A stretch of 35,509 nucleotides of DNA from positions 1 to 35,509 of the IMG/VR virus record IMGVR_UViG_3300035661_000188; one strand, written 5' to 3'. Under the pieces are notes generated by a model. It was given only the letters and a program-made list of their open reading frames with translations. It was not told the DNA's origin and searched no databases. Positions 7,132 to 15,420 of this stretch are shown in pieces. The translations under genes and the position numbers were made by a program. The DNA is from a virus. Each line of letters begins with the position of its first letter. The first letter of the stretch is position 1.

Positions 7132-7153
7132 ATTATATCAAAATTGTACTTAA
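7132..7153 (-). promoter_or_regulatory. Host-type promoter for the putative glycosyltransferase
   Basis: TTAAGT (7153-7148), 10 nt containing TTTTG, then TATAAT (7137-7132) on the minus strand. The ATG at 7112 lies 19 nt after the -10 box, so the leader is very short. Confidence 0.75.
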
Positions 7154-7173
7154 ATTAAAATTAAAATAGTTTT

Positions 7174-7359
7174 TTAAAAAAATTCCCATGTATTTTTATT
7201 TTCTAATGCCAAAATATTCCAGTTTAATTGGACTCCATCTTGAGAAACAATAAATCCTACATCATTTAATTGTATAAAAGCATCTTTATTCCAATTCTTA
7301 GAACGAATTTTATCAAAATCTGCAAGCGCACGAAGCGCTTCTGAATTACTTAGTGTCAT
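7174..7359 (-). CDS. Small protein downstream of nrdB
   Basis: A 61-residue unrecognised protein. The start is set at ATG 7359, separated by a single base from the TAA stop of nrdB, so it is likely translated by coupling. A longer frame beginning at 7404 would overlap nrdB by over 40 nt. It is helical at the start (SEALRALADFDKIRSK) with a short strand region later, and has no metal-binding Cys pairs, so it is not an obvious glutaredoxin or NrdH. Being the last gene of the nrd operon suggests a link to nucleotide metabolism, but nothing in the protein shows this. Confidence 0.62.
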   Translation of the reverse strand: MTLSNSEALRALADFDKIRSKNWNKDAFIQLNDVGFIVSQDGVQLNWNILALENKNTWEFF

Positions 7360-7360
7360 T

Positions 7361-8467
7361 TTATGCCCAATCTGTTTCGTGAATATCTGTTGAAGTTTTT
7401 CCAATAATATAAGCAGTGATTTCTGTTTCTTGAGGCAGAACTTCTACTGACCCTTGTCCTAACCAATGATCAATCCAAGGTAAAGGATTGTTTGAACCAA
7501 TCGATGTAAAAACCTTAGGTAATCCAATAGCTCTTGTTCTAACATTTGTTAAATACATCATATAGTTCTTTAACATCTCAGCAGTCAGACCAATAATTGA
7601 ACCATCTTTAAATAGATATTCAGCCCATTCTATTTCATCTTCTGCAGCCATTCTGTAAAGTTCAATTGCTTCCTCTTCACATTCTTTTGCAATATCAATA
7701 AAGTCTTCGGACTCATCTTTACGAAGTTTATTAATTGCAAATTGAGTACCAGCTACGTGTACATTCTCATCTCTGGCAATAAGTTTAATTTCTTTGGCAT
7801 TTCCTTCCATTTTCTTATTTTCAGAAAATGCAAAAGTACAAGCAAATGAAACATAAAATCTTACTCCTTCAAGAATATTCCAAGCTATTAGTGCTAAGTA
7901 AGTAGCTTTTTTTAACTCTCTTAAAGTTTCTGGTGTTCTATATTCAGGACCAAATGCTTCCCATTTATTAATTAAATCATAAAGAATCTCATATTTGTTT
8001 GCAATATTTCTTGAATGTTTAGTGATAATCTCATCATCAAGAATGTCATCAAACACTTTTGTTGCATCAGTATAAACATTTTTAAGAATATAAGCATATG
8101 TATCAGAATGATTTGTTTCTTGAAAACCAACACGAGTAACCCAATATTCAAACTCTGGTAGAGTACAAATTCTGCCAAATGTTAGAATAGGTGCCCTACC
8201 CTGAAGAGAATCAATAATCTCTTGTCTTTTAAGATTAAGGGTAAATATTCTGTCCTCGTGAGAATCTAAATTTTTAAAGTCTAATACATCCTTAAATAAA
8301 GATACCTCTCCTGGTTTCCAAAACTGAGAATCCATCTTTTGTCCTTGATCATAAAAGAATTTATACTTAAATCGATCATATCTTTGAAGATTCCTTGCTC
8401 CATTCTCAAAGTCAAAGAGTTTTCCTTGACTAAAATTTACTTTTGTATCACAATCATATAATTTCAT
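7361..8467 (-). CDS. nrdB: Ribonucleoside-diphosphate reductase class Ia, small (beta) subunit
   Basis: Provides the tyrosyl radical and di-iron centre for reduction of ribonucleotides to deoxyribonucleotides, together with NrdA. The expected ligands can be read off against E. coli NrdB: Asp86 (IIDSLQGR), Glu117 and His120 with radical Tyr124 (ETNHSDTY), Glu200 (ILEGVRFYVSFAC), and Glu234 and His237 (LIARDENVH). The 368-residue length is normal for the family (E. coli 376). The C-terminal end, needed to dock on NrdA, is intact. It starts 12 nt after nrdA with an AAAGGA ribosome site, in one operon. All key residues are present, so the enzyme should be active. Confidence 0.97.
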   Translation of the reverse strand: MKLYDCDTKVNFSQGKLFDFENGARNLQRYDRFKYKFFYDQGQKMDSQFWKPGEVSLFKDVLDFKNLDSHEDRIFTLNLKRQEIIDSLQGRAPILTFGRICTLPEFEYWVTRVGFQETNHSDTYAYILKNVYTDATKVFDDILDDEIITKHSRNIANKYEILYDLINKWEAFGPEYRTPETLRELKKATYLALIAWNILEGVRFYVSFACTFAFSENKKMEGNAKEIKLIARDENVHVAGTQFAINKLRKDESEDFIDIAKECEEEAIELYRMAAEDEIEWAEYLFKDGSIIGLTAEMLKNYMMYLTNVRTRAIGLPKVFTSIGSNNPLPWIDHWLGQGSVEVLPQETEITAYIIGKTSTDIHETDWA

Positions 8468-8479
8468 TTTTGTCCTTTA

Positions 8480-10696
8480 TTAAACACTACAGCCACCACC
8501 AGAACAGCTTTCATCAACTTTATCAAGACTTACGTCCTCTTCTAAAAAGTTACTATAATACATTGTTTTTAACCCTAATTTATGAGCAGTAACAATAGCT
8601 TTAATTAATTTTCCAATTGGAAAGTTTCCATCTTTATCAAAATCAGAAGCTGACCACCATACATTTGTACTAATTGACTGGTCCACATATAATTGAAATT
8701 TAGAAATCATTTCTAAATATTTTAAATTATCAACCTCTTTGGCCAATGTATAGTAAGAGCTTCCTTTGCTAAAGTTCGGAACAATTTGTTTAACTGGTCC
8801 ATATTTAGATGACTTACTAACTAAGAAATCCCTAGGCATATCAACTCCAGATGTAGAACCAGATACATCAGAAGAAGTACCAGCAGGAGGAATAGCAGAA
8901 AGAGTCAGATTCCTTAAGCCGTATTTTATAATATCAGCTCTTAGTGCTTCCCAATCTTCGTGTGAAATAAATCTCCATTTTCCATCGTTTGGTAACCAAC
9001 CATCTGCATATTTTGATCGTTCTCTAAACCAAGGAGCTTCTCCTCGTTCTTTTGCTAGTTTTACAGATGCTTTTAATAAATTGAATTGCATATGTTCTGA
9101 GAACTCTTCCGCTAAATCTAGTGCTTCTTGAGTATTATATCTGACTTTATTTTTTGTTAAATAATGAGCCCAATCAGATGTTCCAACTCCAACATATCTA
9201 GCATTAATAGTTGCATTTTCTGCAGCTGGTAATGGATACTCTTGAATATCAATAATATTGTCAAGACCTTTAAGTATCTTATAAGTTAAATCTGGTAATT
9301 GATCTATACTTTTTAATTTTCCTGCATTTATATTACTTAAAATACAAAGAGCAATTTCTCCATTTTCATCATAAAGATGTTCTAATGGTTTTACTGCAAG
9401 AAGAATCTCTGCGCATAAATTTGACATCTTAATAACAGATTTTAAAGGGCCTTTATTTGCTGTAGAGACGAATAAAGGATAAATTCTACCAGTTTCAAAA
9501 TATTGAGTAGCATAATCTTTAAAAAACTCTCGAGCAGAAATTTTTTTCTTTCTAATTCCTTTTTTATTTTCATAATCAATATATGTTTTTTCCCATAATT
9601 GAGTATCATATAAATTAGTAATTAAATCTTGTGTTTCTTCTGAACTAAATAATGTCCATTCTTTGTTTTCTTCTAAACGCTTAAAAAATAAATCAGGGAA
9701 TCCTATACCATAATCAAGCCCTTTTGCAGAATTTTCTTCTGTTGACTTATTAGACTTTAGGTTAATAATCTTTTCAATTTCCCAGTTCCAACACATATGA
9801 TATGATGTTGCTCCACCACCTCGAGAACCCTGAGAAAATGCTTTAACAGCACTTTGAAACCATTGAAGCATCTTAACAATACCAGTATGAATAACAGTAC
9901 CATTGGCAACTGGAGCACCTATTCCTCTAATACTAGAATTGGAAAGTCCAATACCAGCTTTAATAGTTGTCATTACTACAGCTGCAGAAGTAGCAGAAGT
10001 TAAAGATTTTGTTGTATCGTCAGAATCTATCAAACAACAGCTTGAATAGCCTTTAATAGGAGTTCTTAAGCCTGACATAATTGGACTTGGTAAAGAAATA
10101 TAAAAATCTGATAAATCATTATAGTAAGAAACAACTTGTTTAAGTCTATCTTCTTTTTCATTTTTAAACATAATAGCAGGAACAAGCATAAATAACATTT
10201 GAGGAGATTCTAATAATGTATTGGTAACCCTGTCTTGAACAATGAATTTATCAACTACTGTTCGTAAACCTGAATATGTGAAAGTAAAATCTTTATCGTG
10301 GTTTATTTTAGAATCCAAATAATTAATTTCTTCTTCTGTATAGTAAGCAAGAATATTTTCATAATGTTTGGTTTTAATATTTCTTTTAACTATTTCTAAT
10401 AATGGTTTTGGTTTAAATGTTCCAAAAAGTTCTTTTCTAATATCCATAAGAAGTGATCTTGCCGCAGCATATTGATAATTAGGAGAGCGCTCTGAAATTA
10501 AGTCAGCAATTGCTTTGGTAGTTATTTTATGAATATCTGAAGTACTGACACCATCTACAAATTGAATCTTAGAGCTAATTTCAATTTCTGAAGGAGATAC
10601 ATTATTCAGTCCTTCACAAACCCATTCTACCATTTTATGATATTTTTCTAAATCTAATGGGACTATATCCCCATTTCTTTTTTTAACTGTTTTCAA
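8480..10696 (-). CDS. nrdA: Ribonucleoside-diphosphate reductase class Ia, large (alpha) subunit
   Basis: Catalytic subunit making deoxynucleotides for phage DNA synthesis. The N-terminal 90 residues form an ATP-cone (VKKRNGDIVPLDLEKYHKMV), the allosteric activity site. Active-site motifs follow: GYSSCCLI with the first redox Cys, SNLCAEI with the thiyl-radical Cys plus Asn and Glu, IALCILSNIN with the second redox Cys, and the Tyr pair in LKTMYYSN that relays the radical from NrdB. The C-terminus ends CSGGGCSV, giving the thioredoxin/glutaredoxin-accessible Cys pair. The 738 residues are normal length. The start codon is TTG at 10696, set by an AAAGGA ribosome site and the conserved N-terminus. 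Upstream lie both a late octamer and a host-type promoter. Confidence 0.97.
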   Translation of the reverse strand: MKTVKKRNGDIVPLDLEKYHKMVEWVCEGLNNVSPSEIEISSKIQFVDGVSTSDIHKITTKAIADLISERSPNYQYAAARSLLMDIRKELFGTFKPKPLLEIVKRNIKTKHYENILAYYTEEEINYLDSKINHDKDFTFTYSGLRTVVDKFIVQDRVTNTLLESPQMLFMLVPAIMFKNEKEDRLKQVVSYYNDLSDFYISLPSPIMSGLRTPIKGYSSCCLIDSDDTTKSLTSATSAAVVMTTIKAGIGLSNSSIRGIGAPVANGTVIHTGIVKMLQWFQSAVKAFSQGSRGGGATSYHMCWNWEIEKIINLKSNKSTEENSAKGLDYGIGFPDLFFKRLEENKEWTLFSSEETQDLITNLYDTQLWEKTYIDYENKKGIRKKKISAREFFKDYATQYFETGRIYPLFVSTANKGPLKSVIKMSNLCAEILLAVKPLEHLYDENGEIALCILSNINAGKLKSIDQLPDLTYKILKGLDNIIDIQEYPLPAAENATINARYVGVGTSDWAHYLTKNKVRYNTQEALDLAEEFSEHMQFNLLKASVKLAKERGEAPWFRERSKYADGWLPNDGKWRFISHEDWEALRADIIKYGLRNLTLSAIPPAGTSSDVSGSTSGVDMPRDFLVSKSSKYGPVKQIVPNFSKGSSYYTLAKEVDNLKYLEMISKFQLYVDQSISTNVWWSASDFDKDGNFPIGKLIKAIVTAHKLGLKTMYYSNFLEEDVSLDKVDESCSGGGCSV

Positions 10697-10723
10697 ATAT
10701 ATCCTTTAAATATTGACTTTATA

Positions 10724-10731
10724 TATTTATA
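10724..10731 (-). promoter_or_regulatory. T4-type late promoter upstream of nrdA
   Basis: Exact TATAAATA octamer on the minus strand, ending 27 nt before the nrdA start codon, which is the same spacing as at the structural genes. It lies just downstream of a host-type promoter for the same gene. Confidence 0.75.
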
Positions 10732-10736
10732 AGGTA

Positions 10737-10758
10737 ATTATAACCAAAAAGCACTTAA
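10737..10758 (-). promoter_or_regulatory. Host-type promoter upstream of nrdAB
   Basis: TTAAGT (10758-10753), 10 nt (GCTTTTTGGT), then TATAAT (10742-10737) on the minus strand. The T-rich spacer before the -10 box resembles promoters of Campylobacter-type bacteria. It should drive nrdAB before the gp55-like factor is available. Confidence 0.75.
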
Positions 10759-10782
10759 CTAAATTTATGGCGATATATTTAC

Positions 10783-11319
10783 TTACTTGTAAATATCTTG
10801 TATATAATCAAGAGAAACTTTTGAATAATTATGGATTGAATCTTTTAATTTTAAAGTTTTAAGTTTGGAGTTACTTCTAAAAGCGACATGAACCCAACCA
10901 GCATGTGGCTCATCTTTAACAAAGAACTCTGCAATAAGTTCATGAAAAATCAAATTACTATTAATATATTCTAAAAGCATTAAATTAGTTATTTTATCAT
11001 CAACACATTCAATGTCTGATGCTTCGCCTCTACAGTGATTAGAAGAAGTTGAACTACCAACAAGTGCAGATAAAATAGGAGTTCTGAACCCAGAAGAAAT
11101 TTTAAGCTCACCAAATTTATCTCGTAATGGCTGCAAAACCTTTTGGCAAAGAAGTTCAATACTCTTCCATTGATCTTCATTTGGAATATTTTTAATCAAA
11201 TGTCTAACAGCTGTTTCAGATGATACAAATTCCCAGTATTGAAAGTCTTTTACTCCCGAAACAGTTGCATTTAAATCTCTGCCATAATTTACACCAGCAA
11301 GAATATATTTATTTGTCAT
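10783..11319 (-). CDS. M15 family zinc peptidase, probable endolysin
   Basis: A 178-residue D-Ala-D-Ala carboxypeptidase-type (Peptidase M15A) protein predicted to cut peptide bonds in peptidoglycan. It shows the family order SSGFRTP (residues 75-81), then SSNHCRGEASDIE with zinc ligands His95 and Asp102, then GWVHVAF with His144. It has no signal peptide or membrane segment, so it would need a holin or similar to reach the wall. It is the last gene of the tail-fibre transcription unit, 2 nt after the 109-residue gene. A virion role is possible, but the small single-domain form is typical of endolysins. No holin is obvious nearby. Confidence 0.85.
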   Translation of the reverse strand: MTNKYILAGVNYGRDLNATVSGVKDFQYWEFVSSETAVRHLIKNIPNEDQWKSIELLCQKVLQPLRDKFGELKISSGFRTPILSALVGSSTSSNHCRGEASDIECVDDKITNLMLLEYINSNLIFHELIAEFFVKDEPHAGWVHVAFRSNSKLKTLKLKDSIHNYSKVSLDYIQDIYK

Positions 11320-11321
11320 TT

Positions 11322-11651
11322 TTAAACCTTTGAGTATTTTCTTATAGAATCTCTCGCTTCTTTGCGAGCTTTAATCAAATCTTCTAAATTTTCGTCAGTA
11401 TCAAATTCATAATCGATACCCATCTTATGTTGTGTTTTGTTTAAAAATTTTCTATAATTCTGTATTTTTTCTTCTTGAAGTTCTTTTTCTGATTTAGCAT
11501 CAAAATACATTTCAAGAGTTTCTTTATTAAATACTTTACCCAAATCTTGAAAAGTTGCATCTGCTTCAAATAATTCAAAATCTGACTGTGAAGGACGATC
11601 AGAATGAATTCCAATAATTTTATTTTCAGTATTTAGTTCTATCCAACTCAT
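11322..11651 (-). CDS. Probable tail-fibre-associated small protein (chaperone-like)
   Basis: A 109-residue protein that begins MSWIELNTENKIIGIHSDRP, a pattern like the N-terminus of phage tail-fibre assembly proteins (short beta-hairpin with N-x-x-I-x-G-x-x-x-D). It ends with a charged helical region. The start is set at ATG 11651, which forms an ATGA overlap with the stop of the preceding fibre-like gene and has AGGAG 11 nt upstream. A GTG at 11660 is too close to that site. As with the other small genes in this cluster, it directly follows a fibre-type gene, which supports a chaperone role but does not prove it. Confidence 0.6.
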   Translation of the reverse strand: MSWIELNTENKIIGIHSDRPSQSDFELFEADATFQDLGKVFNKETLEMYFDAKSEKELQEEKIQNYRKFLNKTQHKMGIDYEFDTDENLEDLIKARKEARDSIRKYSKV

Positions 11652-12121
11652 TTTTGCCACACTCCTAAATAATTTGCATAACCAGGAGCACGCTGTTCTG
11701 AGTTACCTGCTTGAACCAAAATATAACCATTAGCATAATCTACAGTATGTCTACAATAAAGAATATCATCACCATTAACTCCACCAGCAAAATAAACCAA
11801 ATGATGAGAAGGTATAAAAGCAACTAAATTGTTTATAGTAAATCCAGCTGGTGGATAAACTTTAAAAGTATTATATGGAAATGGATTAACTACTCCAATT
11901 TGAGATACAAATGATGTATCAATAATATGAGTTCCTGAAACAAATTTTAAATTGTCTAATAAAATTGAATTAGTTGCCCATGTATTAAAAAGAGTATTTG
12001 CTTGATCGGTTGTCAATAATGTACCTGTTGAATTTGGTAACGTTAACGTAAAATCATTTAATGGATTATCTGTAACTAATGTTATTGATCCATTTTGACT
12101 GCTTAATTTTGTTCCTGCCAT
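11648..12121 (-). CDS. Short tail-fibre/receptor-binding-type protein, copy 2 of twin genes
   Basis: A 157-residue paralog of the gene directly upstream. The N-terminal part has the usual fibre motif TLTLPNSTGTLLTTDQA. The C-terminal 65 residues match the twin closely: INNLVAFIPSHHLVYFAGG, DILYCRHT-x-DYAN, and VQAGNSEQRA-x-GY-x-NYLG-x-W. The start is ATG 12121, sharing one base with the TAA of the twin and preceded by GGAG. The strongly conserved C-terminal domain with a variable middle suggests a binding tip, but no ligand can be named. Confidence 0.68.
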   Translation of the reverse strand: MAGTKLSSQNGSITLVTDNPLNDFTLTLPNSTGTLLTTDQANTLFNTWATNSILLDNLKFVSGTHIIDTSFVSQIGVVNPFPYNTFKVYPPAGFTINNLVAFIPSHHLVYFAGGVNGDDILYCRHTVDYANGYILVQAGNSEQRAPGYANYLGVWQK

Positions 12122-12594
12122 TATCTTCTCCAAATTCCTAAGTAATTTACATATCCGTTTGCTCTTTGTTCTGAGTTACCTACTTGAACAATAACTCGAT
12201 TGTTAGCATAATCAATCGTATGTCTACAAAAAAGTATATCATTTCCATCAACTCCTCCAGCAAAATACACTAAATGAATAGATGGGAAAAATTCAACTAA
12301 ATTGTTTATATTAAAACCTTCAGGAGGATATATAAAAGCAATAGAGTGTTGGAATTGATCATCTATACGCCCAACAATATTTTGAAAAGCTTGAACAGCT
12401 GTTGTTCCAGAAACAATTTTTAAATTGCTCTTAGTATAGTATTTTCCTGATATAAATGCTTTTTCTAGTTGTATAAAATCATCAGAAGTTAATAAAGTAC
12501 CATTGGTGTTCGGATAATATAAATTAAAATCCTTTAGAGGGTTTGAACACACAAACTCGTGTGTTCCACGTGCTGAATTAATTTTAAATCCCAT
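12121..12594 (-). CDS. Short tail-fibre/receptor-binding-type protein, copy 1 of twin genes
   Basis: A 157-residue protein, first gene behind the late promoter at 12620-12627. It has the fibre-type strand LYYPNTNGTLLTSDD near residue 27 and the same C-terminal domain as its twin (FPSIHLVYFAGG, DILFCRHT, SEQRANGYVNYLGIW). Middle parts (residues about 40-85) differ between the twins. It is presumably a virion surface protein, given its place between the tail-collar protein and a small chaperone-like gene. The ATG at 12594 follows an AAAGG site. Confidence 0.68.
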   Translation of the reverse strand: MGFKINSARGTHEFVCSNPLKDFNLYYPNTNGTLLTSDDFIQLEKAFISGKYYTKSNLKIVSGTTAVQAFQNIVGRIDDQFQHSIAFIYPPEGFNINNLVEFFPSIHLVYFAGGVDGNDILFCRHTIDYANNRVIVQVGNSEQRANGYVNYLGIWRR

Positions 12595-12619
12595 TTTTTA
12601 CCTTTCTTATTTTATAATT

Positions 12620-12627
12620 TATTTATA
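12620..12627 (-). promoter_or_regulatory. T4-type late promoter for twin fibre genes
   Basis: Exact TATAAATA octamer on the minus strand, ending 25 nt before the ATG at 12594. It overlaps the last codons of the tail-collar gene. Confidence 0.8.
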
Positions 12628-13159
12628 TCTTTATACAAGGCAAAAGTGCAATATTTCTTGGACGAGTTTCTGAACCTGCTTTTCCAGAATTAGGACCTTG
12701 TACATTTACATATGTATCGCCTCTTGGACCAGATGTTAGCCAACCGGCCCATCCCCATCCCCATCCACCCCAAGTTCCCAAATGAGCTCCATCAGTGTTA
12801 CTATCAGCGAAAGCAACAACATCATTTAAAACACCACTTTGACCACTAATATTATGCTTATGAGTTTCAAATTGGTCTAGTTGTTCAGAAGCAAACGCTC
12901 TATTAACATCTATACCTCTAGTATTATCAATACCCCTAATAAATTCTCCACGAAGATCAGGGATTCTAAAAGTTGTTGTCCCATCTCCAGCCCCATGCCA
13001 TGTTCCAATATTATTAAATAAATCGGCATAAGCTGTTCGCGAAAGTGTGCGACCGTCTGCTATTAAAAATCCTATTGGTGCGTCTGGACCAGCAAAGTAA
13101 ATTACACTTCCAGCTGGAAGTAATGAAGAGCTTGAGTTACCTGTTATTCTTGTTGACAT
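12623..13159 (-). CDS. Tail collar domain protein (short tail fibre type)
   Basis: A 178-residue protein with the phage Tail Collar domain found in T4 gp12-like and related tip proteins. It shows AGSVIYFAGPDAPIGFLIADG (residues about 17-37), LSRTAYADLFNNIGT, GDGTTTFRIPDLRGEFIRG, and the usual end ETRPRNIALLPCIKI. The HKHN motif near residue 101 may bind metal, as in gp12 trimers. A Gly/Trp-rich loop (WGGWGWGWAGW, about residue 130) is a likely exposed receptor-contact region. It has a GGAG ribosome site and follows the large fibre gene after 10 nt. Confidence 0.88.
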   Translation of the reverse strand: MSTRITGNSSSSLLPAGSVIYFAGPDAPIGFLIADGRTLSRTAYADLFNNIGTWHGAGDGTTTFRIPDLRGEFIRGIDNTRGIDVNRAFASEQLDQFETHKHNISGQSGVLNDVVAFADSNTDGAHLGTWGGWGWGWAGWLTSGPRGDTYVNVQGPNSGKAGSETRPRNIALLPCIKI

Positions 13160-13169
13160 AATTATCTCC

Positions 13170-15338
13170 TTAAACGATTGACCAGTTTGAATTTGTTGGA
13201 ATTGTTATAATAACATCAGGGTCAATAATAAGTGGTCCAGCAGACATTGCATTTTGTCCGTCTGGTATAGTGTATGACTGTGTTACGTGAATATCATTAA
13301 GATAGAAAACTTTATCTTGACCTCCACCAACTGCACCACCACCAAAAGGATTCCAAGTAGCATAATTTGAATTATATCCTTCATATACGTGAATATCTGT
13401 GTTATATCTAATAAGCCCATTTATATTATCTGAAGGTCTTTGTAAAGTTGTTCCAACAGGGATAAATGATGCTCCAGTTGAGCTTGTTCTTGGAGTTGCA
13501 AATGCTGTTGTAGCAATTGAGGTATAGTTGTCAGTATAAGTTGCCGTAACTGCTGTACTTGTACTATCTAAATTAGCAACCAATTTAGAATTTGCTGCAC
13601 CATTAGCATTTATTCCAATACTAACATCTCCAGTAGCAAGATTGAGTGCCAATGGTCTAAAGTCATTAAAAGCCCCTGCTGAATCCCCTACATTTGTGGA
13701 AAGAATATGGAAGTATCCACTATTTACTTGCTGAATAACTCCATAATCAAGAGTTCCTCCATTATTTCGTAATGTTATACCATTTGAAGCTGTGAATAAT
13801 GCATTTTTGGCAAACATTGAACCAGTTGCTGTAAAATTTCCATTTACAGATGTTCCAGATGGTGTAAAAGTTGCTACAGGAATAGCATTACAGGTAACAC
13901 CAAAAGAGCCATCTGAAATATGATATAATCCACTATCTGTTGCTCCATCATTTTGGAATCCTATTCCTGGCTTAGATGCTGTTCCTTCTGGTATAAGAAT
14001 TTGACCAGCTTGAATATTTAGTGTTGCTGTCCCTGTTCCATTTCCACCGGTGGAGATTATTCTTGCTGAATAATCTCCAGAATTAGAACCAGAATGAAAA
14101 TCAATAGATGGTGTTGCTCCATCTGTACCTAACTCTATTGAGTCAGCAAAAGCATGTCCTAAAATAGGAGAAACCAATGTTGGCGATGTACTTAGAACAA
14201 CATTCCCAGAACCATTAGTAGAAGCCCACCCTGTATTAGTTACAGCTGTGCCATTTCCTATCTGTGTAAGAATTTTTAAAGTTGATGTTTTATTTGGCGA
14301 AACAAATGTTGTTGAACCTGCAGATAGTTGTATAGGAACTGAACCCAATTCGCCTAAATTTAAGTTACTTGCTTTTTGTACAGGGACTATACCAATAGTT
14401 GATACTAAATCATTTGCATCAGCATAGCTTAAAGGAGAAGTGCCATTACCTTTTAGAATTTTACTTTCAAGAGTTGATAGTCCTGTTCCTCCATTAGTGA
14501 CGTTTAATAATCCTAATGTTCCAGAAGAAAGTGTAATTTCTGACCAAATAGGTAAGCCATTTGAAGCAACAGATAAGAATTTACCATTTTTATTTTGAGT
14601 TGATAATGTTTGAATAACTGGTGCAGAATTTACTATATTACCAAAAAGCAAATCCCCTGCATTATAAGAAGTTAAACCAGTTCCACCTTTATCTGGTGTC
14701 AGTGTTGTATAAAGTGATGTTGCATTACCTATAAATTTTGATGCTGTTATTTCATTTGCATTAAAACTTCCTGTTGAGCTTCTTAGAACAACTGTATTTG
14801 CGGTATTTTCTACAGCAGGAGTATATCCTTGAAGTTTATCAGCATCTAAACCAGAACCTACACCATCATTTCCTTCATGCCAAACTGTTCCAGATACTAA
14901 TGAGTTATTAAATTTTATTTTTACAGCATTTTTATCAGTAACTGAAAGCCATAACTCATCTTCTGTATCCTTGCCAACTTTTATTTTTAGTCGTTGATTT
15001 GAAGAAGTTTGAGTGGTTTCAACTTCGGATGTTATCATTGCAAAATCAGTAATATCTCCAACGGTAAATACGATACCATTTTCTGAACCTGTGGCTGGTT
15101 TAAGTTTATTAGTTAGGATTAAATCCTGTTTAATAGTTTGAGTGGTTAGATTTTTTTTAGATGGATCAGAATAAATTGCATTATCTTTAATGTTCTCAGC
15201 AAAATCAGCAACAGTGTTTACTGCGCGATTTAATGTAGATTCTGTAATATCTTCATTATCTTGAATCCAAGTCCCATTAGAAATATCAGCTTTTTTCTGA
15301 ATATTTGTATTTGTGTTAGCAAGTGTTACATATGACAT
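13170..15338 (-). CDS. Long tail fibre protein
   Basis: A 722-residue, Gly/Ser/Thr/Asn-rich beta-structured fibre. Typical repeats include the GTVWHEGNDGVGSGLDADKLQGY block (about residue 155), GGTGLTSYNAGDLLFGN and GGTGLSTLESKILKGNG (phage fibre repeat type), a GLYHISDGSFG-x-TCN block, and a C-terminal tip with QRPSDNINGLIRYNTD. The N-terminal block WIQDNEDITESTLNRAVN likely attaches to the baseplate or a neighbouring fibre. The start is ATG 15338 with AAGGA 6 nt upstream; the TTG just before it is rejected. It is driven by the late promoter at 15364-15371. The C-terminal 100 residues are related to the separate 123-residue gene at 19961-20332. Confidence 0.85.
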   Translation of the reverse strand: MSYVTLANTNTNIQKKADISNGTWIQDNEDITESTLNRAVNTVADFAENIKDNAIYSDPSKKNLTTQTIKQDLILTNKLKPATGSENGIVFTVGDITDFAMITSEVETTQTSSNQRLKIKVGKDTEDELWLSVTDKNAVKIKFNNSLVSGTVWHEGNDGVGSGLDADKLQGYTPAVENTANTVVLRSSTGSFNANEITASKFIGNATSLYTTLTPDKGGTGLTSYNAGDLLFGNIVNSAPVIQTLSTQNKNGKFLSVASNGLPIWSEITLSSGTLGLLNVTNGGTGLSTLESKILKGNGTSPLSYADANDLVSTIGIVPVQKASNLNLGELGSVPIQLSAGSTTFVSPNKTSTLKILTQIGNGTAVTNTGWASTNGSGNVVLSTSPTLVSPILGHAFADSIELGTDGATPSIDFHSGSNSGDYSARIISTGGNGTGTATLNIQAGQILIPEGTASKPGIGFQNDGATDSGLYHISDGSFGVTCNAIPVATFTPSGTSVNGNFTATGSMFAKNALFTASNGITLRNNGGTLDYGVIQQVNSGYFHILSTNVGDSAGAFNDFRPLALNLATGDVSIGINANGAANSKLVANLDSTSTAVTATYTDNYTSIATTAFATPRTSSTGASFIPVGTTLQRPSDNINGLIRYNTDIHVYEGYNSNYATWNPFGGGAVGGGQDKVFYLNDIHVTQSYTIPDGQNAMSAGPLIIDPDVIITIPTNSNWSIV

Positions 15339-15363
15339 CAAAAGTCCTTATATTATTATAATC

Positions 15364-15371
15364 TATTTATA
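15364..15371 (-). promoter_or_regulatory. T4-type late promoter for long tail fibre gene
   Basis: Exact TATAAATA on the minus strand, 25 nt before the fibre ATG at 15338, in the 80-bp intergenic region. Confidence 0.83.
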
Positions 15372-15378
15372 AGAAAAT

Positions 15379-15420
15379 TTATTTTATTCTTAAGCTAATC
15401 ATTCCTAGTTCATTTTGCAT
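15379..15420 (-). CDS. 13-codon mini-ORF after a fibre chaperone gene
   Basis: The ATG shares a base with the TAA of the 152-residue gene (TAATG) and the frame reads MQNELGMISLRIK before TAA. It ends just before the late promoter. It is too short to assign. It may be a truncated relic of a once longer gene or a chance frame, but the coupled start is notable. Confidence 0.3.
   Translation of the reverse strand: MQNELGMISLRIK

Noticed and set aside
8766-9131. 121-codon plus-strand frame within nrdA
   Set aside because: nrdA is certain on the other strand, and the frame has no ribosome site or family features.
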